A DNA stretch of 64,000 bases from Enterococcus mediterraneensis (GTDB taxonomy: Bacteria > Bacillota > Bacilli > Lactobacillales > Enterococcaceae): positions 563,001 through 627,000 of the forward strand of contig NZ_UWOP01000001.1 of assembly GCF_900604485.1 (NCBI RefSeq). Direction: 5' to 3'. Under the pieces are notes generated by a model. The model saw only the letters and a program-made list of their open reading frames with translations, was not told the origin of the DNA and made no database searches. Position numbers and translations under genes: made by a program. Positions 35,300 to 44,717 of this stretch are shown piece after piece. Position 1 is the first letter of the stretch, and every line of letters starts with the position of its first letter.

Positions 35300-36289
35300 A
35301 TGAATGACGAGCTAATAGCACTACTAAATGAAATAGATCGTGTAGAAGCATTACAGCGCAAAACAGGAGAAAATTTCAATGAGATGAATCTAGATTATAA
35401 CTCCTCTGTAATTCCAAAAATCCCTAGCAGTACGTTTTTTGATGATGGGCCGATTTTCATAAACAAACATCATCGTTTTTCCTACACACCGGCACATACC
35501 CACAGTTTTATTGAAATGAATTATGTTCTACGAGGCAATTCATCGCAAAAAATTAATGGTGAGCAGATTTTGCTCAAAGAAAATCAACTGATTCTCATGG
35601 ATAAAGAAGTTATCCAACAAATTGATTATGTAGGCGAAAAAGACCTGATACTGAACTTTTTGATTCAAGATACTGCCCTCAGAACATCTTTTTTGAATTA
35701 TCTTGTGACATCTGAAAACCCTGTGACAAATTTTTTCACACAAGCTGCATTGAAAAACGAGAATCATAATCGTTTTTTGATTTTTGATCTTTCTGAAGGT
35801 TCCCTTGCTCGAAACCTTTTAACGATTTTGGCAACAAAATTTTTTCGTAAAGATGAGAACTACCAGAACTCTCTAAATTTATTGTTGGGAGCACTTTTTA
35901 TCGAATTGACAAATAGTGAGGTTTTATCTTCTTCATCTGACTTTACCCCTCAGACAGAGATCATCGAAATATTGCACTATATCAATGAACATTACACCTC
36001 TATCACTTTGTATGATTTAGCAGACCATTTCGGGTACAACAAAAACTATCTTAGCAACATGTTGAAAGCCAAAACCGGAATAACTTTTCAAGAAATGCTG
36101 GATCAAAAAAGACTGTCTGAAGCAAAAAAGCTTTTGCAAGAATCCGATATGGCCATAAATGAGATCGCAGAAATGGTTGGTTACAAGAGCGTTCCTTCAC
36201 TTTTCAAACTTTTTCAACATCGTCTACACATAACGCCAAATGAATATCGGCAGCGGATAAGAAAGGCTCGGGAAGATAAAAGAGAATAG
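35300..36289 (+). CDS. AraC family transcriptional regulator
   Basis: A 329-residue regulator. An N-terminal cupin domain (about 55-130, YTPAHTHSFIEMNYVLRGNS) senses a small molecule. The C-terminal double HTH (about 225-322) has LYDLADHFGYNKNYLSNMLKA and MAINEIAEMVGYKSVPSLF. It is divergent from the rhamnoside operon with about 190 bases between, so it probably activates that operon on binding rhamnose or a rhamnoside. It is not RhaR or RhaS itself by length, so no symbol is given. Confidence 0.87.
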   Translation: MNDELIALLNEIDRVEALQRKTGENFNEMNLDYNSSVIPKIPSSTFFDDGPIFINKHHRFSYTPAHTHSFIEMNYVLRGNSSQKINGEQILLKENQLILMDKEVIQQIDYVGEKDLILNFLIQDTALRTSFLNYLVTSENPVTNFFTQAALKNENHNRFLIFDLSEGSLARNLLTILATKFFRKDENYQNSLNLLLGALFIELTNSEVLSSSSDFTPQTEIIEILHYINEHYTSITLYDLADHFGYNKNYLSNMLKAKTGITFQEMLDQKRLSEAKKLLQESDMAINEIAEMVGYKSVPSLFKLFQHRLHITPNEYRQRIRKAREDKRE

Positions 36290-36381
36290 ATGTGGTAAAA
36301 AAGAAGATGACAGAAGGGAAAGTTGAGGCAACGTTCTCTAGCGATAAATCCAGAGAAGCACCTTCTTCTTACACTACTAAA

Positions 36382-36411
36382 AAAACCTTTGACTTATGTG
36401 TCAAAGGTTTT
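36382..36411. terminator. Bidirectional terminator between AraC gene and ABC gene
   Basis: AAAACCTTTGAC (36382-36393) pairs perfectly with GTCAAAGGTTTT (36400-36411). A-runs and T-runs flank it, and it separates convergent genes. Confidence 0.85.
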
Positions 36412-36492
36412 AATGTATTATCAGTATTCTTTGGAAAAATATTTTATAGTTTTACTTATTATATAGCTTGTAAATTTCCATTCGTTTTCACT

Positions 36493-38088
36493 CTAGATTT
36501 TCAGTTCGATCACTTTATCCACGAATTCTAAATTTTTAGGTCGATGGGTGATCATTAAAACGATTTTACCGTTAAATTCTTTTTTGATTTCCGTTAAAAT
36601 CTTTTCCTCTGTGGCTTCGTCTAAAGCAGACGTCGCTTCATCTATGATGATTACTTCGGCATCTGAGAAAAACATCCGTGCAAACGCGATCCGCTGTTTT
36701 TCACCGCCAGAAATATTAGCCCCCTTCTCCCCGATTGGTGTCTCTAATCCATTTTCAAGAGAGCGATAAAACTTGGTCAGCTGGCATTTCTCTAACACTT
36801 CAATGATGTCTATATCGGCGACTTCTTTATCAAAAACAATATTTTCTTTTAAAGAACCTTGGAAGATAGGTGCATCCTGTGACAAGTAAAAAATATGATC
36901 ATAATACTCATCTAAGTTGAACGTAGAAAGCTTCGTGTGATCGATCAATACGTCACCTTTAGCAGGTTTGAATAAACCCAAGATCGTTTTTATCAATGTT
37001 GATTTTCCCGCTCCGCTTTCACCAACGATCCCATAGACCATGTCGCTATTAAGTTCTAAGTTAAAATTGTTCAAAATTTGCTTATTATGGATAGATAGAT
37101 CCAGATCGACTATCTGGATACCTCTGATTCGTTGGAGGGATTTGCTTTCAGTAAATAGTCCTTCATCGTTTGGCGCATTATAAAAACTTTTCAACCGATC
37201 ATAGGCTACTTTATCCAAATTATATTGTACAAAGATCACATTGAATATCGCGACCGGCGTATACACTTTATCGACATAAATCGTTAAAGCAACCAATCCT
37301 CCTAAGCTGGTGTTGATGATCCCCGTAACCGCCGATACAATGATTATTAGTTTGATAACAGCGACAAGAAAGGCAAAAAAGCCAAAGAAAAATTCATGGA
37401 TCATCGTCAGTTTCGTCAAATCATTCGTTGTCGATTCTGCCATTTGGGCATACTTGCTGATTTCTTTTTGATATCTTTTGTTGATCCTAAACGTTATCAT
37501 TTCTGTTATGCCGCGAATCAAAAGGTTATTCATCACTTCTTCAGAAATCAAAGAACTTTCCTTGATGGATTGTAAAATCTTCAGGAGATATTTTGTTACA
37601 AGAAATACCACGATATAACCGATCAGTATCGCCGGAAGCAATCTCACGTCAATGATTGCAATAAAGAATAGATTAAATATAGTTTCCGGAATCAGTTCTC
37701 GAATTAGCCTGCCAAAGAAATTCAGATGGATGTTTCTACCGGCATTTGCTCCGGATTCGACCTTTTGGAGAAGAGATCCTGAGCCGATTTCCAAGTATTC
37801 TGAATAGGAAATCTTACTGATTTTAACAAGTGCCATTTCTTTTAAATAAAAATAGATACCGTTTTGCAATTTCGTCTTCGGTTTTTGCTCTAGATAGGCA
37901 AGTACTGGGACTAGAAGGATCGTTAAACCATATAGGAAAATGAACCTTATATCTACTCTTTTGCCAAATGTATCCAGTAATTTTTGAAAGTAAAACACAT
38001 TGACCGCGCTCAAAAATGAGACAATAATTCCTATTCCGATATATATCGACAGCTCCCTTTTGAATCGCTTCCACAAATTGATTGCCAT
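36493..38088 (-). CDS. ABC exporter half-transporter (orphan)
   Basis: A 531-residue fused permease-ATPase. The N-terminal transmembrane domain has six helices (residues about 15-310), and the ATPase domain has Walker [13 protein letters not shown] near 360, Q-loop YLSQDAPIFQG near 405, signature ISGGEKQRIAFARM near 455 and Walker [13 protein letters not shown] near 478. There is no peptidase C39 domain and no second half-transporter adjacent. It would function as a homodimer. Substrate cannot be inferred; export of a peptide, lipid or drug are all possible. It stands alone between two terminators, and its A/T richness is above that of the neighbouring GH85 and rhamnoside genes, compatible with acquisition. 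Confidence 0.85.
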   Translation of the reverse strand: MAINLWKRFKRELSIYIGIGIIVSFLSAVNVFYFQKLLDTFGKRVDIRFIFLYGLTILLVPVLAYLEQKPKTKLQNGIYFYLKEMALVKISKISYSEYLEIGSGSLLQKVESGANAGRNIHLNFFGRLIRELIPETIFNLFFIAIIDVRLLPAILIGYIVVFLVTKYLLKILQSIKESSLISEEVMNNLLIRGITEMITFRINKRYQKEISKYAQMAESTTNDLTKLTMIHEFFFGFFAFLVAVIKLIIIVSAVTGIINTSLGGLVALTIYVDKVYTPVAIFNVIFVQYNLDKVAYDRLKSFYNAPNDEGLFTESKSLQRIRGIQIVDLDLSIHNKQILNNFNLELNSDMVYGIVGESGAGKSTLIKTILGLFKPAKGDVLIDHTKLSTFNLDEYYDHIFYLSQDAPIFQGSLKENIVFDKEVADIDIIEVLEKCQLTKFYRSLENGLETPIGEKGANISGGEKQRIAFARMFFSDAEVIIIDEATSALDEATEEKILTEIKKEFNGKIVLMITHRPKNLEFVDKVIELKI

Positions 38089-38236
38089 TATTTCCTCCTA
38101 CTGATTCCGCAGTATCTCCATAAACATTTTTTTCGTATTTCAAATTAATCACTCTTACAGCTTTTATTAGATACAGCCCTATTATAGATTTTTAGTCCCT
38201 CCAATCTTCAACGCACTATAATATTATTTGGTAAAA

Positions 38237-38266
38237 AACAGACCACATCCGAAAATGTAGTCTGTT
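38237..38266 (-). terminator. Terminator of the GH85 gene
   Basis: AACAGACCACAT (38237-38248) pairs with ATGTAGTCTGTT (38255-38266) with one wobble. On the minus strand it is followed by TTTTTTACC. Confidence 0.8.
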
Positions 38267-38322
38267 AAATAGATGTTTTAGACATCTTTAAAGGGTGATT
38301 CGTTTTCACAAAAAAGATAGTA

Positions 38323-41181
38323 CTATTTCAATCCGTAAACACCCATTTCATAGATTCGAACTGCAGTGTCAGAACCTTGAGTCGGCTTGTCTGAAGACAA
38401 ACGCACGTAGCGAGCTTTGACTGCCGAAAAAGTATCCACGGATTCAGACGCAGTATTGTTGATGATGCGAGCAACTTGAGTAAATTCTTTTCCATCTTCG
38501 CTCACTAAGATCGAATAAGCTTTAGTGTTCATATCTGGACTTTCGCCACCAGCTTCAGCGTGAGCCAGATGTACTTCACTGATAGTTTTCACCGCTCCCA
38601 GATCAAGAGTGATTTCATGTGGCGGCGTACCAGTTGCACACCATTTGGTATCTAGTTTTCCATCCACAGCCATCTGTGGCGCTTCGTTATCATTGGTGAA
38701 ACCAGATGCCTCCGTTTTCACACCTGATGATAATAATGCCAAATCACCTTTTGCATCGTCAGAAACCGTGATAAACTCTTTGATTTCTACCGGAGTTTCG
38801 CCGGCTTTGTTTTTAGCAGTAAGTTTTACTGCATAAGTTCCTGCTTTATCGTAAGTTACGACTGGCGCATCATCTGTGCTATCAACGATATTACCGCCTT
38901 CAAATTCCCATTTCACAGAATCTGTATTGCTAGAAGAGGCATTGGTAAATGTCACGCTGTCCCCAGGTGCGATCAAGGTTCGAGAAGCTTTGAAAGTCGC
39001 TTTTGGAATCGCGTTGTTTGGCCATTTCAAGGTTATTTTTTCAGAAGCTTTGCCGCGGTTGCCCCAGATATCTACCGGCACTACAACAAAGTTTGTTTTA
39101 TTGGTGTCGTCATTGCGTTCCAGTGCGTTGATATAATGGTTGGCGGCGGGAGTTGCGCCAACAAATGAACGACTGTCGTCCTTGTTGATACGATAGATTT
39201 CATAATGTGAGAAGTCATCATCTTTCACCGCATCCCAAGTCAGACGGATACCGGCAAAATTGCTTTCTTCTTCATCAAAAAGAGAATCCTCAATTTTGAC
39301 ATTTTTTACAGAAAGATCATTCTTGCTTTCTTTTCCAGTAACAGCGATCTGTCCAAAATTCAGCTCATAAACATCGCTGGTCTTAGCACTTTCTATGCTA
39401 TAAGAGATAGCTTTGATTTCTTTACCGGCAGCTTTGGAAACATTATAAGTGACTGTCGTCCAGCCATTTTTTACCTGTTTGTCTCCTTTGAAAGTTTCTT
39501 CTTTACCATCAGAAAATGTCAGAATCAGATCCAATGCCGTTTTCTCACTAGCTTTAGCGGTAGTGGTGAATACTGTTCCTTTATCAAGCTTCAGATCAGC
39601 GGCATATAATTTCACAGTACTAGCAACTTTCGCATTCATCGTACCTCGCATTTTCAAGGAATTACCTCCTTGGAAAGCATCTGTATAGTCCATCGAAACA
39701 TTTAAATCATTGCCTTTTCCGTGTTGGAAGATCCAACGATAAGTCGGTAGAATATCCTGCAGACTGCGGTTGTTCCAGTCCAATCCAGAAACTTTTTTAC
39801 CATCGATGAAGTAATTATAGCCATTCCCCAGATTGAAATTGGTAACAAACGGAGTTTCAGTAACTGCGGTCTGTTCCACGGCATAGGTAGAAACTCCCGG
39901 CCATTCACCGTCTTTTACTGGAACACTCAAAGTCGGATCAGCTTGGCCATTGACCCAGAATGTATTTTCCCGTTCTTGGATATCATCTGGTGTCCCTCCG
40001 GAAAAGTAGGTCCAATCAGGAACGTACAATCCAAGAGAAGTGTATGGTTTGTTGTTTTTGTCAGTGAACAGGCTCCAACGGGTAGGTGTCATAAAACCGT
40101 TTGCCTGTACGTCGATCCCAGCAAAAAGTTCATAAGGATCGATCCCAAGCTCTTTGGCTTTAGCTGCTGATTTTTCCAACAGCTTATCTTTTGCCAATTC
40201 ATCAGTATTCCACCAAAAATTCAAGAACATATTATCAGCTACCGGATTCATATCAGCATCCACCAAGAAGGCATCATTTTTATCTGTCAAAGCATTTTGC
40301 CAGTCCATTTTTCCTTCTTTGGTCATGGAGTCATACCACATCAGATCCTGTTTATCGCCGACTTTAGCTTTGTATGCTTTGATCAGTTCCTGCATTAGAT
40401 CCGCATGTTTTTTGTTTAACTCGGATGTCGCTTTGTCTTCTTTAGCAGCACCTTTATTTTCCGCCGCTTCATCAAAGCTGGTGACTTCATTATCGGTTTC
40501 TTGATTGATGAACCAACCATCAAAACCGTATTGATCTGCCACTTCAACCAGCTTATCTACGATCGGGAAATTTCCGTCTTTGTCTTTTTCTAAGAATTGT
40601 GAGAGCCATTCGATCTTACCGCCATGAGCAGTTTGCGGGAAGAAGATAGTACCTAAGATCGGTACACCGTTTTTGTGGGCAGCATCGATCACATCGGCAC
40701 TTGGCGGTACGATGATTCCTTCACCAGACGAACCGCCCCAATACACCATCTTGTCGATGTATTGCCAAGACGAGAAAACATTGCTGTCAAATGTGTTGAT
40801 CCCCCGCGGAGCATTACCGCTAGTGCTGGCATTCATGATAGACAATGCGACTACCTGCATATCAGGATCTTGTGTGTCATTGACTTTAGCTAAAGATTTT
40901 TTGTCCACCTGCTTCGCCAATGGTGTGGTGCTGACGTTGTATTTCGCGTCAGGATCTTTAGCAAAATCCCATTTCAATAAATCCTCCGGGAACCAATAAG
41001 AAGCTTGAGGCTGGTTGTCCATCCCCCGATCCAGTTTGGCTTCCTCAGTCTCCGAGTAAACGATTTTTGATTCATTTTTGGCTGCCTGTCCCTGAGTTTG
41101 GGTTTGACACCCGGCCGCACCAACTGTCAACGCTGCTAACAACACTAAGACTGACACGCTTTTCAAACGAATGTGTTTCAT
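38323..41181 (-). CDS. GH85 endo-beta-N-acetylglucosaminidase, surface lipoprotein
   Basis: A 952-residue surface enzyme that cleaves the chitobiose core of N-linked glycans. The lipoprotein signal ends in GAAGC (lipidated Cys near residue 25). The GH85 barrel (about 55-400) contains MASTSGNAPRG-like region NASTSGNAPRG and KMVYWGGSSGEGI. The catalytic signature is DGWFINQETDN near 221-231, where Asn226 and Glu228 form the family's Asn/Glu pair. A jelly-roll module (about 480-620), an Fn3-like module (about 630-730), a PKD module (about 745-805) and a C-terminal F5/8-type carbohydrate-binding module (about 815-950, VDGKLDTKW) follow. Lipid anchoring suggests it deglycosylates host or plant glycoproteins at the cell surface. 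It is unlike the GH18/GH20 EndoE of E. faecalis. Confidence 0.92.
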   Translation of the reverse strand: MKHIRLKSVSVLVLLAALTVGAAGCQTQTQGQAAKNESKIVYSETEEAKLDRGMDNQPQASYWFPEDLLKWDFAKDPDAKYNVSTTPLAKQVDKKSLAKVNDTQDPDMQVVALSIMNASTSGNAPRGINTFDSNVFSSWQYIDKMVYWGGSSGEGIIVPPSADVIDAAHKNGVPILGTIFFPQTAHGGKIEWLSQFLEKDKDGNFPIVDKLVEVADQYGFDGWFINQETDNEVTSFDEAAENKGAAKEDKATSELNKKHADLMQELIKAYKAKVGDKQDLMWYDSMTKEGKMDWQNALTDKNDAFLVDADMNPVADNMFLNFWWNTDELAKDKLLEKSAAKAKELGIDPYELFAGIDVQANGFMTPTRWSLFTDKNNKPYTSLGLYVPDWTYFSGGTPDDIQERENTFWVNGQADPTLSVPVKDGEWPGVSTYAVEQTAVTETPFVTNFNLGNGYNYFIDGKKVSGLDWNNRSLQDILPTYRWIFQHGKGNDLNVSMDYTDAFQGGNSLKMRGTMNAKVASTVKLYAADLKLDKGTVFTTTAKASEKTALDLILTFSDGKEETFKGDKQVKNGWTTVTYNVSKAAGKEIKAISYSIESAKTSDVYELNFGQIAVTGKESKNDLSVKNVKIEDSLFDEEESNFAGIRLTWDAVKDDDFSHYEIYRINKDDSRSFVGATPAANHYINALERNDDTNKTNFVVVPVDIWGNRGKASEKITLKWPNNAIPKATFKASRTLIAPGDSVTFTNASSSNTDSVKWEFEGGNIVDSTDDAPVVTYDKAGTYAVKLTAKNKAGETPVEIKEFITVSDDAKGDLALLSSGVKTEASGFTNDNEAPQMAVDGKLDTKWCATGTPPHEITLDLGAVKTISEVHLAHAEAGGESPDMNTKAYSILVSEDGKEFTQVARIINNTASESVDTFSAVKARYVRLSSDKPTQGSDTAVRIYEMGVYGLK

Positions 41182-41617
41182 CTTTCTCCTCCTTGATCTG
41201 TTTTTCGCTCTGTTTTGAGAACTATCCTCTGATCCATGGACTACTAACAGGACTACATCTGTCTTTTATCAAATAGGCCGCAGTTTTTTGAAATCGTTGT
41301 CATTTTATAGCAGAGAAAATCATTAGACAGAAAAATAATTGCGAAAGATAACAACAAACCTGTCATAAGAACAACATACTACCTGTTTTTTGAATTCATT
41401 GATCAGCAATTAAAAGATAACGTTTTCATAAACAGATTCATAGGAACAAACTAAAGGTATATTGAAACAAATTAAAGGAGTTTTTTATTTAGGGAAGTTA
41501 AATGTTTTGAGAAAAAAGCTGTGGAGGGATTTATGGATACGGAAGTTATTTGTGTTATTTCACGAAAAAACCTCCCCATCGAGTGACGAGAAGGTTCGTT
41601 TATTCTGAAAATCAGAA
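41182..41617 (-). promoter_or_regulatory. Upstream region of GH85 gene, and rpmE2 3' region
   Basis: The 436-base gap holds no supported gene. On the minus strand an extended -10 TGCTATAAA (about 41304-41312) lies 123 bases before the GH85 start. A consensus-perfect cre site TGAAAACGTTATCT (41428-41415) sits about 105 bases further upstream; that distance is unusual for a simple repressing cre. A hairpin terminator for rpmE2 is at 41567-41598 (AACCTTCTCG/CGATGGGGAGGTT, then TTTTTTC). The rest looks like A/T-rich spacer. Confidence 0.6.
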
Positions 41618-41881
41618 TTATTCCGCAGCGTTTGCGTCTTTGAGACCGTATTTTTTGTTGAAACGGTCCACGCGGCCATCTGCTTGAGTAAATTTTTGAC
41701 GTCCAGTATAGAATGGATGTGAGTCGGATGTTACTTCGACACGGATCAATGGATATGTGTTTCCATCTTCCCATTCAACAGTTTCTTGTGAGTTCTTTGT
41801 TGAACCTGACAAGAATTTGAAGCCTGTTGTTGAATCCATAAATACCACTGGATGATAATTTGGATGGATATCTTGTTTCAT
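41618..41881 (-). CDS. rpmE2: 50S ribosomal protein L31 type B
   Basis: An 87-residue L31 of type B, beginning [20 protein letters not shown]. It lacks the CxxC zinc motif of the A-type protein, so it is the zinc-independent paralogue expressed when zinc is scarce in other bacteria. The start at 41881 is set by AAAGGAG ten bases upstream; a longer frame to 41959 has no conserved sequence. It follows rho closely, as in Bacillus, and a terminator follows. Confidence 0.95.
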   Translation of the reverse strand: MKQDIHPNYHPVVFMDSTTGFKFLSGSTKNSQETVEWEDGNTYPLIRVEVTSDSHPFYTGRQKFTQADGRVDRFNKKYGLKDANAAE

Positions 41882-41978
41882 AGTTTTTTCGCTCCTTTGC
41901 CCTGGTTCATTTGCTGGACCAGAGTTATTTGTCGATTTACAACAGTAACATAGTATCATGTTTGGTATAAAGATGCAA

Positions 41979-43274
41979 TTATCTTTTCAGATTTCTTTTT
42001 GGGGATTTTTTCCCGAAAGAGACTTCTTGAAAAGCAGAAAACAACTGAGTGTTGTCCTTCGTCTTCTTCAAAAATTGGATGAATTGTTCCGTGTATTCCA
42101 ATGAATCGCCGCTCATGTTGTTGCGCAATTTCCAAGTTTCTTCTAGCTGCTCTGATGTCATCAGCAGTTCTTCTTTGCGGGTACCGGATTTTTTGATGTC
42201 GATAGCTGGGAAGATGCGGCGTTCTGCCAATTCGCGGGATAGATGGAGTTCCATATTCCCAGTCCCTTTGAATTCTTCATAAATCACATCGTCCATCCGA
42301 CTGCCGGTATCGACCAATGCCGTAGCTAAGATCGTCAAGCTGCCGCCTTCTTCGATATTTCTGGCTGCTCCAAAGAATTTCTTCGGTTTGTACAACGCCG
42401 CAGGATCGATCCCGCCGCTCAAGGTACGTCCGCTTGGCGGAACGACCAGATTATAGGCCCGTGCCAAACGAGTGATACTGTCCATCAGGATCACCACGTC
42501 CCGTTTATCTTCTACCAAGCGCATCGCCCGTTCCAACACAAGCTCCGACACTCGAGTATGGTTGCTTGGCTGCAGATCAAATGTAGAAGATACTACATCG
42601 CCTTTGACACTGCGTTCCAAATCAGTAACTTCTTCCGGACGTTCATCGATCAGCAATACGATCAATTCCACATCGGGAAAATTATCCGTGATTCCATTCG
42701 CGATCTCTTTCAATACGCTGGTTTTCCCAGCCTTTGGAGGTGCGACGATCAATCCCCGCTGTCCAAAACCAACCGGTGAAAAAATATCGATCATGCGTGT
42801 CGCCAAACGTCCGGTCGTAGTTTCCAATTTTACTTGGCGATCAGGATAAAGAGGTGTCAACGCTGGAAAATGGGGACGTTCTTTTGCTTCTTCCGGGTCT
42901 TTGCCATTGACGCTTTCCACGTGCATCAATCCGTAGTAACGTTCGGATTCTTTTGGCGGACGAGCTTTGCCGGCTACCTTGTCACCATTTCGCAATCCAA
43001 AGCGGCGAATCTGGGAAGAAGAGATGTAAATATCTTCTGCGCTGGGGCCGTAGTTGATAGGGCGTAAAAAGCCGTAGCCGTCCTGACCGACGATATCCAA
43101 AATCCCTTCCATATAAAAGAAACCTTGTTTTTCCGCTTGCGCCCGAATGACCGCTAAAGAAAGCTCTTTTTTATTCATTTGGCTGTAATAAGGGATCTTA
43201 AATTCTTTCGCGTAGGTATAGATTTCTTTCAGCGTACTGTTTTCCAGTTCCGCCATTGTTAAATAATCGCTCAT
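41979..43274 (-). CDS. rho: Transcription termination factor Rho
   Basis: A hexameric RNA-dependent ATPase that ends transcription at Rho-dependent sites, 431 residues. The N-terminal RNA-binding region (about 1-130) includes the Rho_N fold and a cold-shock-like domain with [21 protein letters not shown]. The ATPase core has Walker [16 protein letters not shown] near residue 175, Walker [17 protein letters not shown] near 255, and the Q/R-loop region [22 protein letters not shown] near 315. It follows murA2 by two bases, the arrangement found in Bacillus. It is dispensable in many Firmicutes. Confidence 0.96.
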   Translation of the reverse strand: MSDYLTMAELENSTLKEIYTYAKEFKIPYYSQMNKKELSLAVIRAQAEKQGFFYMEGILDIVGQDGYGFLRPINYGPSAEDIYISSSQIRRFGLRNGDKVAGKARPPKESERYYGLMHVESVNGKDPEEAKERPHFPALTPLYPDRQVKLETTTGRLATRMIDIFSPVGFGQRGLIVAPPKAGKTSVLKEIANGITDNFPDVELIVLLIDERPEEVTDLERSVKGDVVSSTFDLQPSNHTRVSELVLERAMRLVEDKRDVVILMDSITRLARAYNLVVPPSGRTLSGGIDPAALYKPKKFFGAARNIEEGGSLTILATALVDTGSRMDDVIYEEFKGTGNMELHLSRELAERRIFPAIDIKKSGTRKEELLMTSEQLEETWKLRNNMSGDSLEYTEQFIQFLKKTKDNTQLFSAFQEVSFGKKSPKRNLKR

Positions 43275-43276
43275 GC

Positions 43277-44527
43277 TTACTCCTTCATTTCGATATCTGC
43301 GCCTAAGGCAGTCAATTTTTCAATAATGTTGTCGTATCCTCGCAAAATGTAATCTACATTAGTAATGGTAGTCGTTCCTTCTGCCATCAGTCCTGCGATC
43401 ACCAGACATGCACCGGCTCTAAGATCAGAAGCGGCTACTTCTGCACCATGAAGTTTATTTGGCCCATGGATAATCACCACATCCCCTTCTACTTGTGCTT
43501 TGGCACCCATCCGAACAAGTTCCGGGATGTGATTGGTCCGTTGTGCATAAATTGTGTCGATCACTTCAGAAGTACCGCTGGCTTTCAACAAAAGCGGTGT
43601 GATGGGCTGTTGCAAATCGGTAGCAAATCCTGGATATGGATAAGTTTTGACACTGATGGGATTGAATTTCTTCACAGGAAAGACTTCGATAGTATCTTCG
43701 CTGATTTCCATCGGTACACCGATTTCTTCCAGCTTTGAAATGTAGCTTTCCAAGTGTTCGTAGATAACGTTGTTGACTTTGATGCCTTCACCCACTGCCG
43801 CGGCCAATGCAAGATAAGTTCCTGCCTCGATACGGTCAGGAATGATCGAGTGCCGGCAACCGTGGAGTTCTTTGACACCTTCGATGCGGATCTCGTTGGT
43901 ACCGGCACCGCGGATTTTAGCTCCCATGTTGTTCAGTAAAGTCGCCACATCAATGATCTCTGGTTCGCGAGCAGCATTTTCAATGATCGTCTTGCCTTCT
44001 GCTCTGACTGCCGCCAACATCACATTGATGGTCGCACCGATCGAGACCATATCTAAAAAGATGCGTTCCCCTTGTAATTTTTCGGTACGCAGATAGACCG
44101 CACCGTGTTCAGTAGTGACTTCTGCGCCTAATGCTTTGAAACCTTTGATATGCAGATCAATAGGACGCGGGCCTAAATAGCAGCCCCCCGGCAAACCAAC
44201 CACTGCTTCACCGAATTTTCCTAACAATGCTCCCATAAAGTAATACGAAGCACGCAAGCTATTGATCTTACCGTTTGGCATCGGGATTGAAACCATCTCT
44301 CGGGGATCGATCTCTAATTGATTATTCTCAAAATGAGTTTTTACACCCATTATTTCCAAAATTTCGATCAAAGAATGAACATCTTTGATATCAGGAACGC
44401 CTTCTAAAACTACAGGCGAGTTTGCTAAAATCGCTGCTGGGATCAGTGCTACCGCGCTGTTCTTCGCACCGCTGACGGTCACTTCACCTTTAAGCGGCTT
44501 GCCGCCGCGAATAATAATTTTCTTCAT
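43277..44527 (-). CDS. murA2: UDP-N-acetylglucosamine 1-carboxyvinyltransferase
   Basis: Catalyses the first committed step of peptidoglycan precursor synthesis (enolpyruvyl transfer to UDP-GlcNAc), 416 residues. The N-terminus [24 protein letters not shown] is the MurA hallmark. The catalytic cysteine lies in [16 protein letters not shown] near residue 116, so the enzyme should be fosfomycin-sensitive. Its linkage to rho and rpmE2 corresponds to the second Firmicute MurA (MurZ/MurAB) rather than the MurAA near atp genes. The start has GGAGAAA upstream. Confidence 0.93.
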   Translation of the reverse strand: MKKIIIRGGKPLKGEVTVSGAKNSAVALIPAAILANSPVVLEGVPDIKDVHSLIEILEIMGVKTHFENNQLEIDPREMVSIPMPNGKINSLRASYYFMGALLGKFGEAVVGLPGGCYLGPRPIDLHIKGFKALGAEVTTEHGAVYLRTEKLQGERIFLDMVSIGATINVMLAAVRAEGKTIIENAAREPEIIDVATLLNNMGAKIRGAGTNEIRIEGVKELHGCRHSIIPDRIEAGTYLALAAAVGEGIKVNNVIYEHLESYISKLEEIGVPMEISEDTIEVFPVKKFNPISVKTYPYPGFATDLQQPITPLLLKASGTSEVIDTIYAQRTNHIPELVRMGAKAQVEGDVVIIHGPNKLHGAEVAASDLRAGACLVIAGLMAEGTTTITNVDYILRGYDNIIEKLTALGADIEMKE

Positions 44528-44717
44528 GTGTTTCTCCTTTTAACGCTTCTATGTATCTCAGTAATTTTAACATACTGTAAATGAAGAGAAAAGGAGAACC
44601 AATCTTCTGTCTTTTGACGTCAAAATTTTTAACAAATACTTATTATGAAAAGAGAAGACGTGTGAAATCCGGTAGAATGGTGTATGATTAATTGGAAAAT
44701 CAGTTGGAGGTAAATAA

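Noticed and set aside
36292-36531. 79-codon open frame after the AraC gene
   Set aside because: It runs through a perfect bidirectional terminator into the end of the convergent ABC gene, has no ribosome binding site of its own, and its start abuts the AraC stop. No recognisable protein.
37823-38152. Minus-strand 109-codon frame at the start of the orphan ABC gene, and a 9-codon frame (MFMEILRNQ) ending in its ribosome binding site
   Set aside because: The longer frame overlaps the ABC coding sequence out of frame and has no known motif. The short one lacks a ribosome binding site; a leader peptide remains possible but unsupported.
42472-42849. 125-codon plus-strand frame inside rho
   Set aside because: Antisense shadow of the conserved Rho ATPase core, no ribosome binding site.
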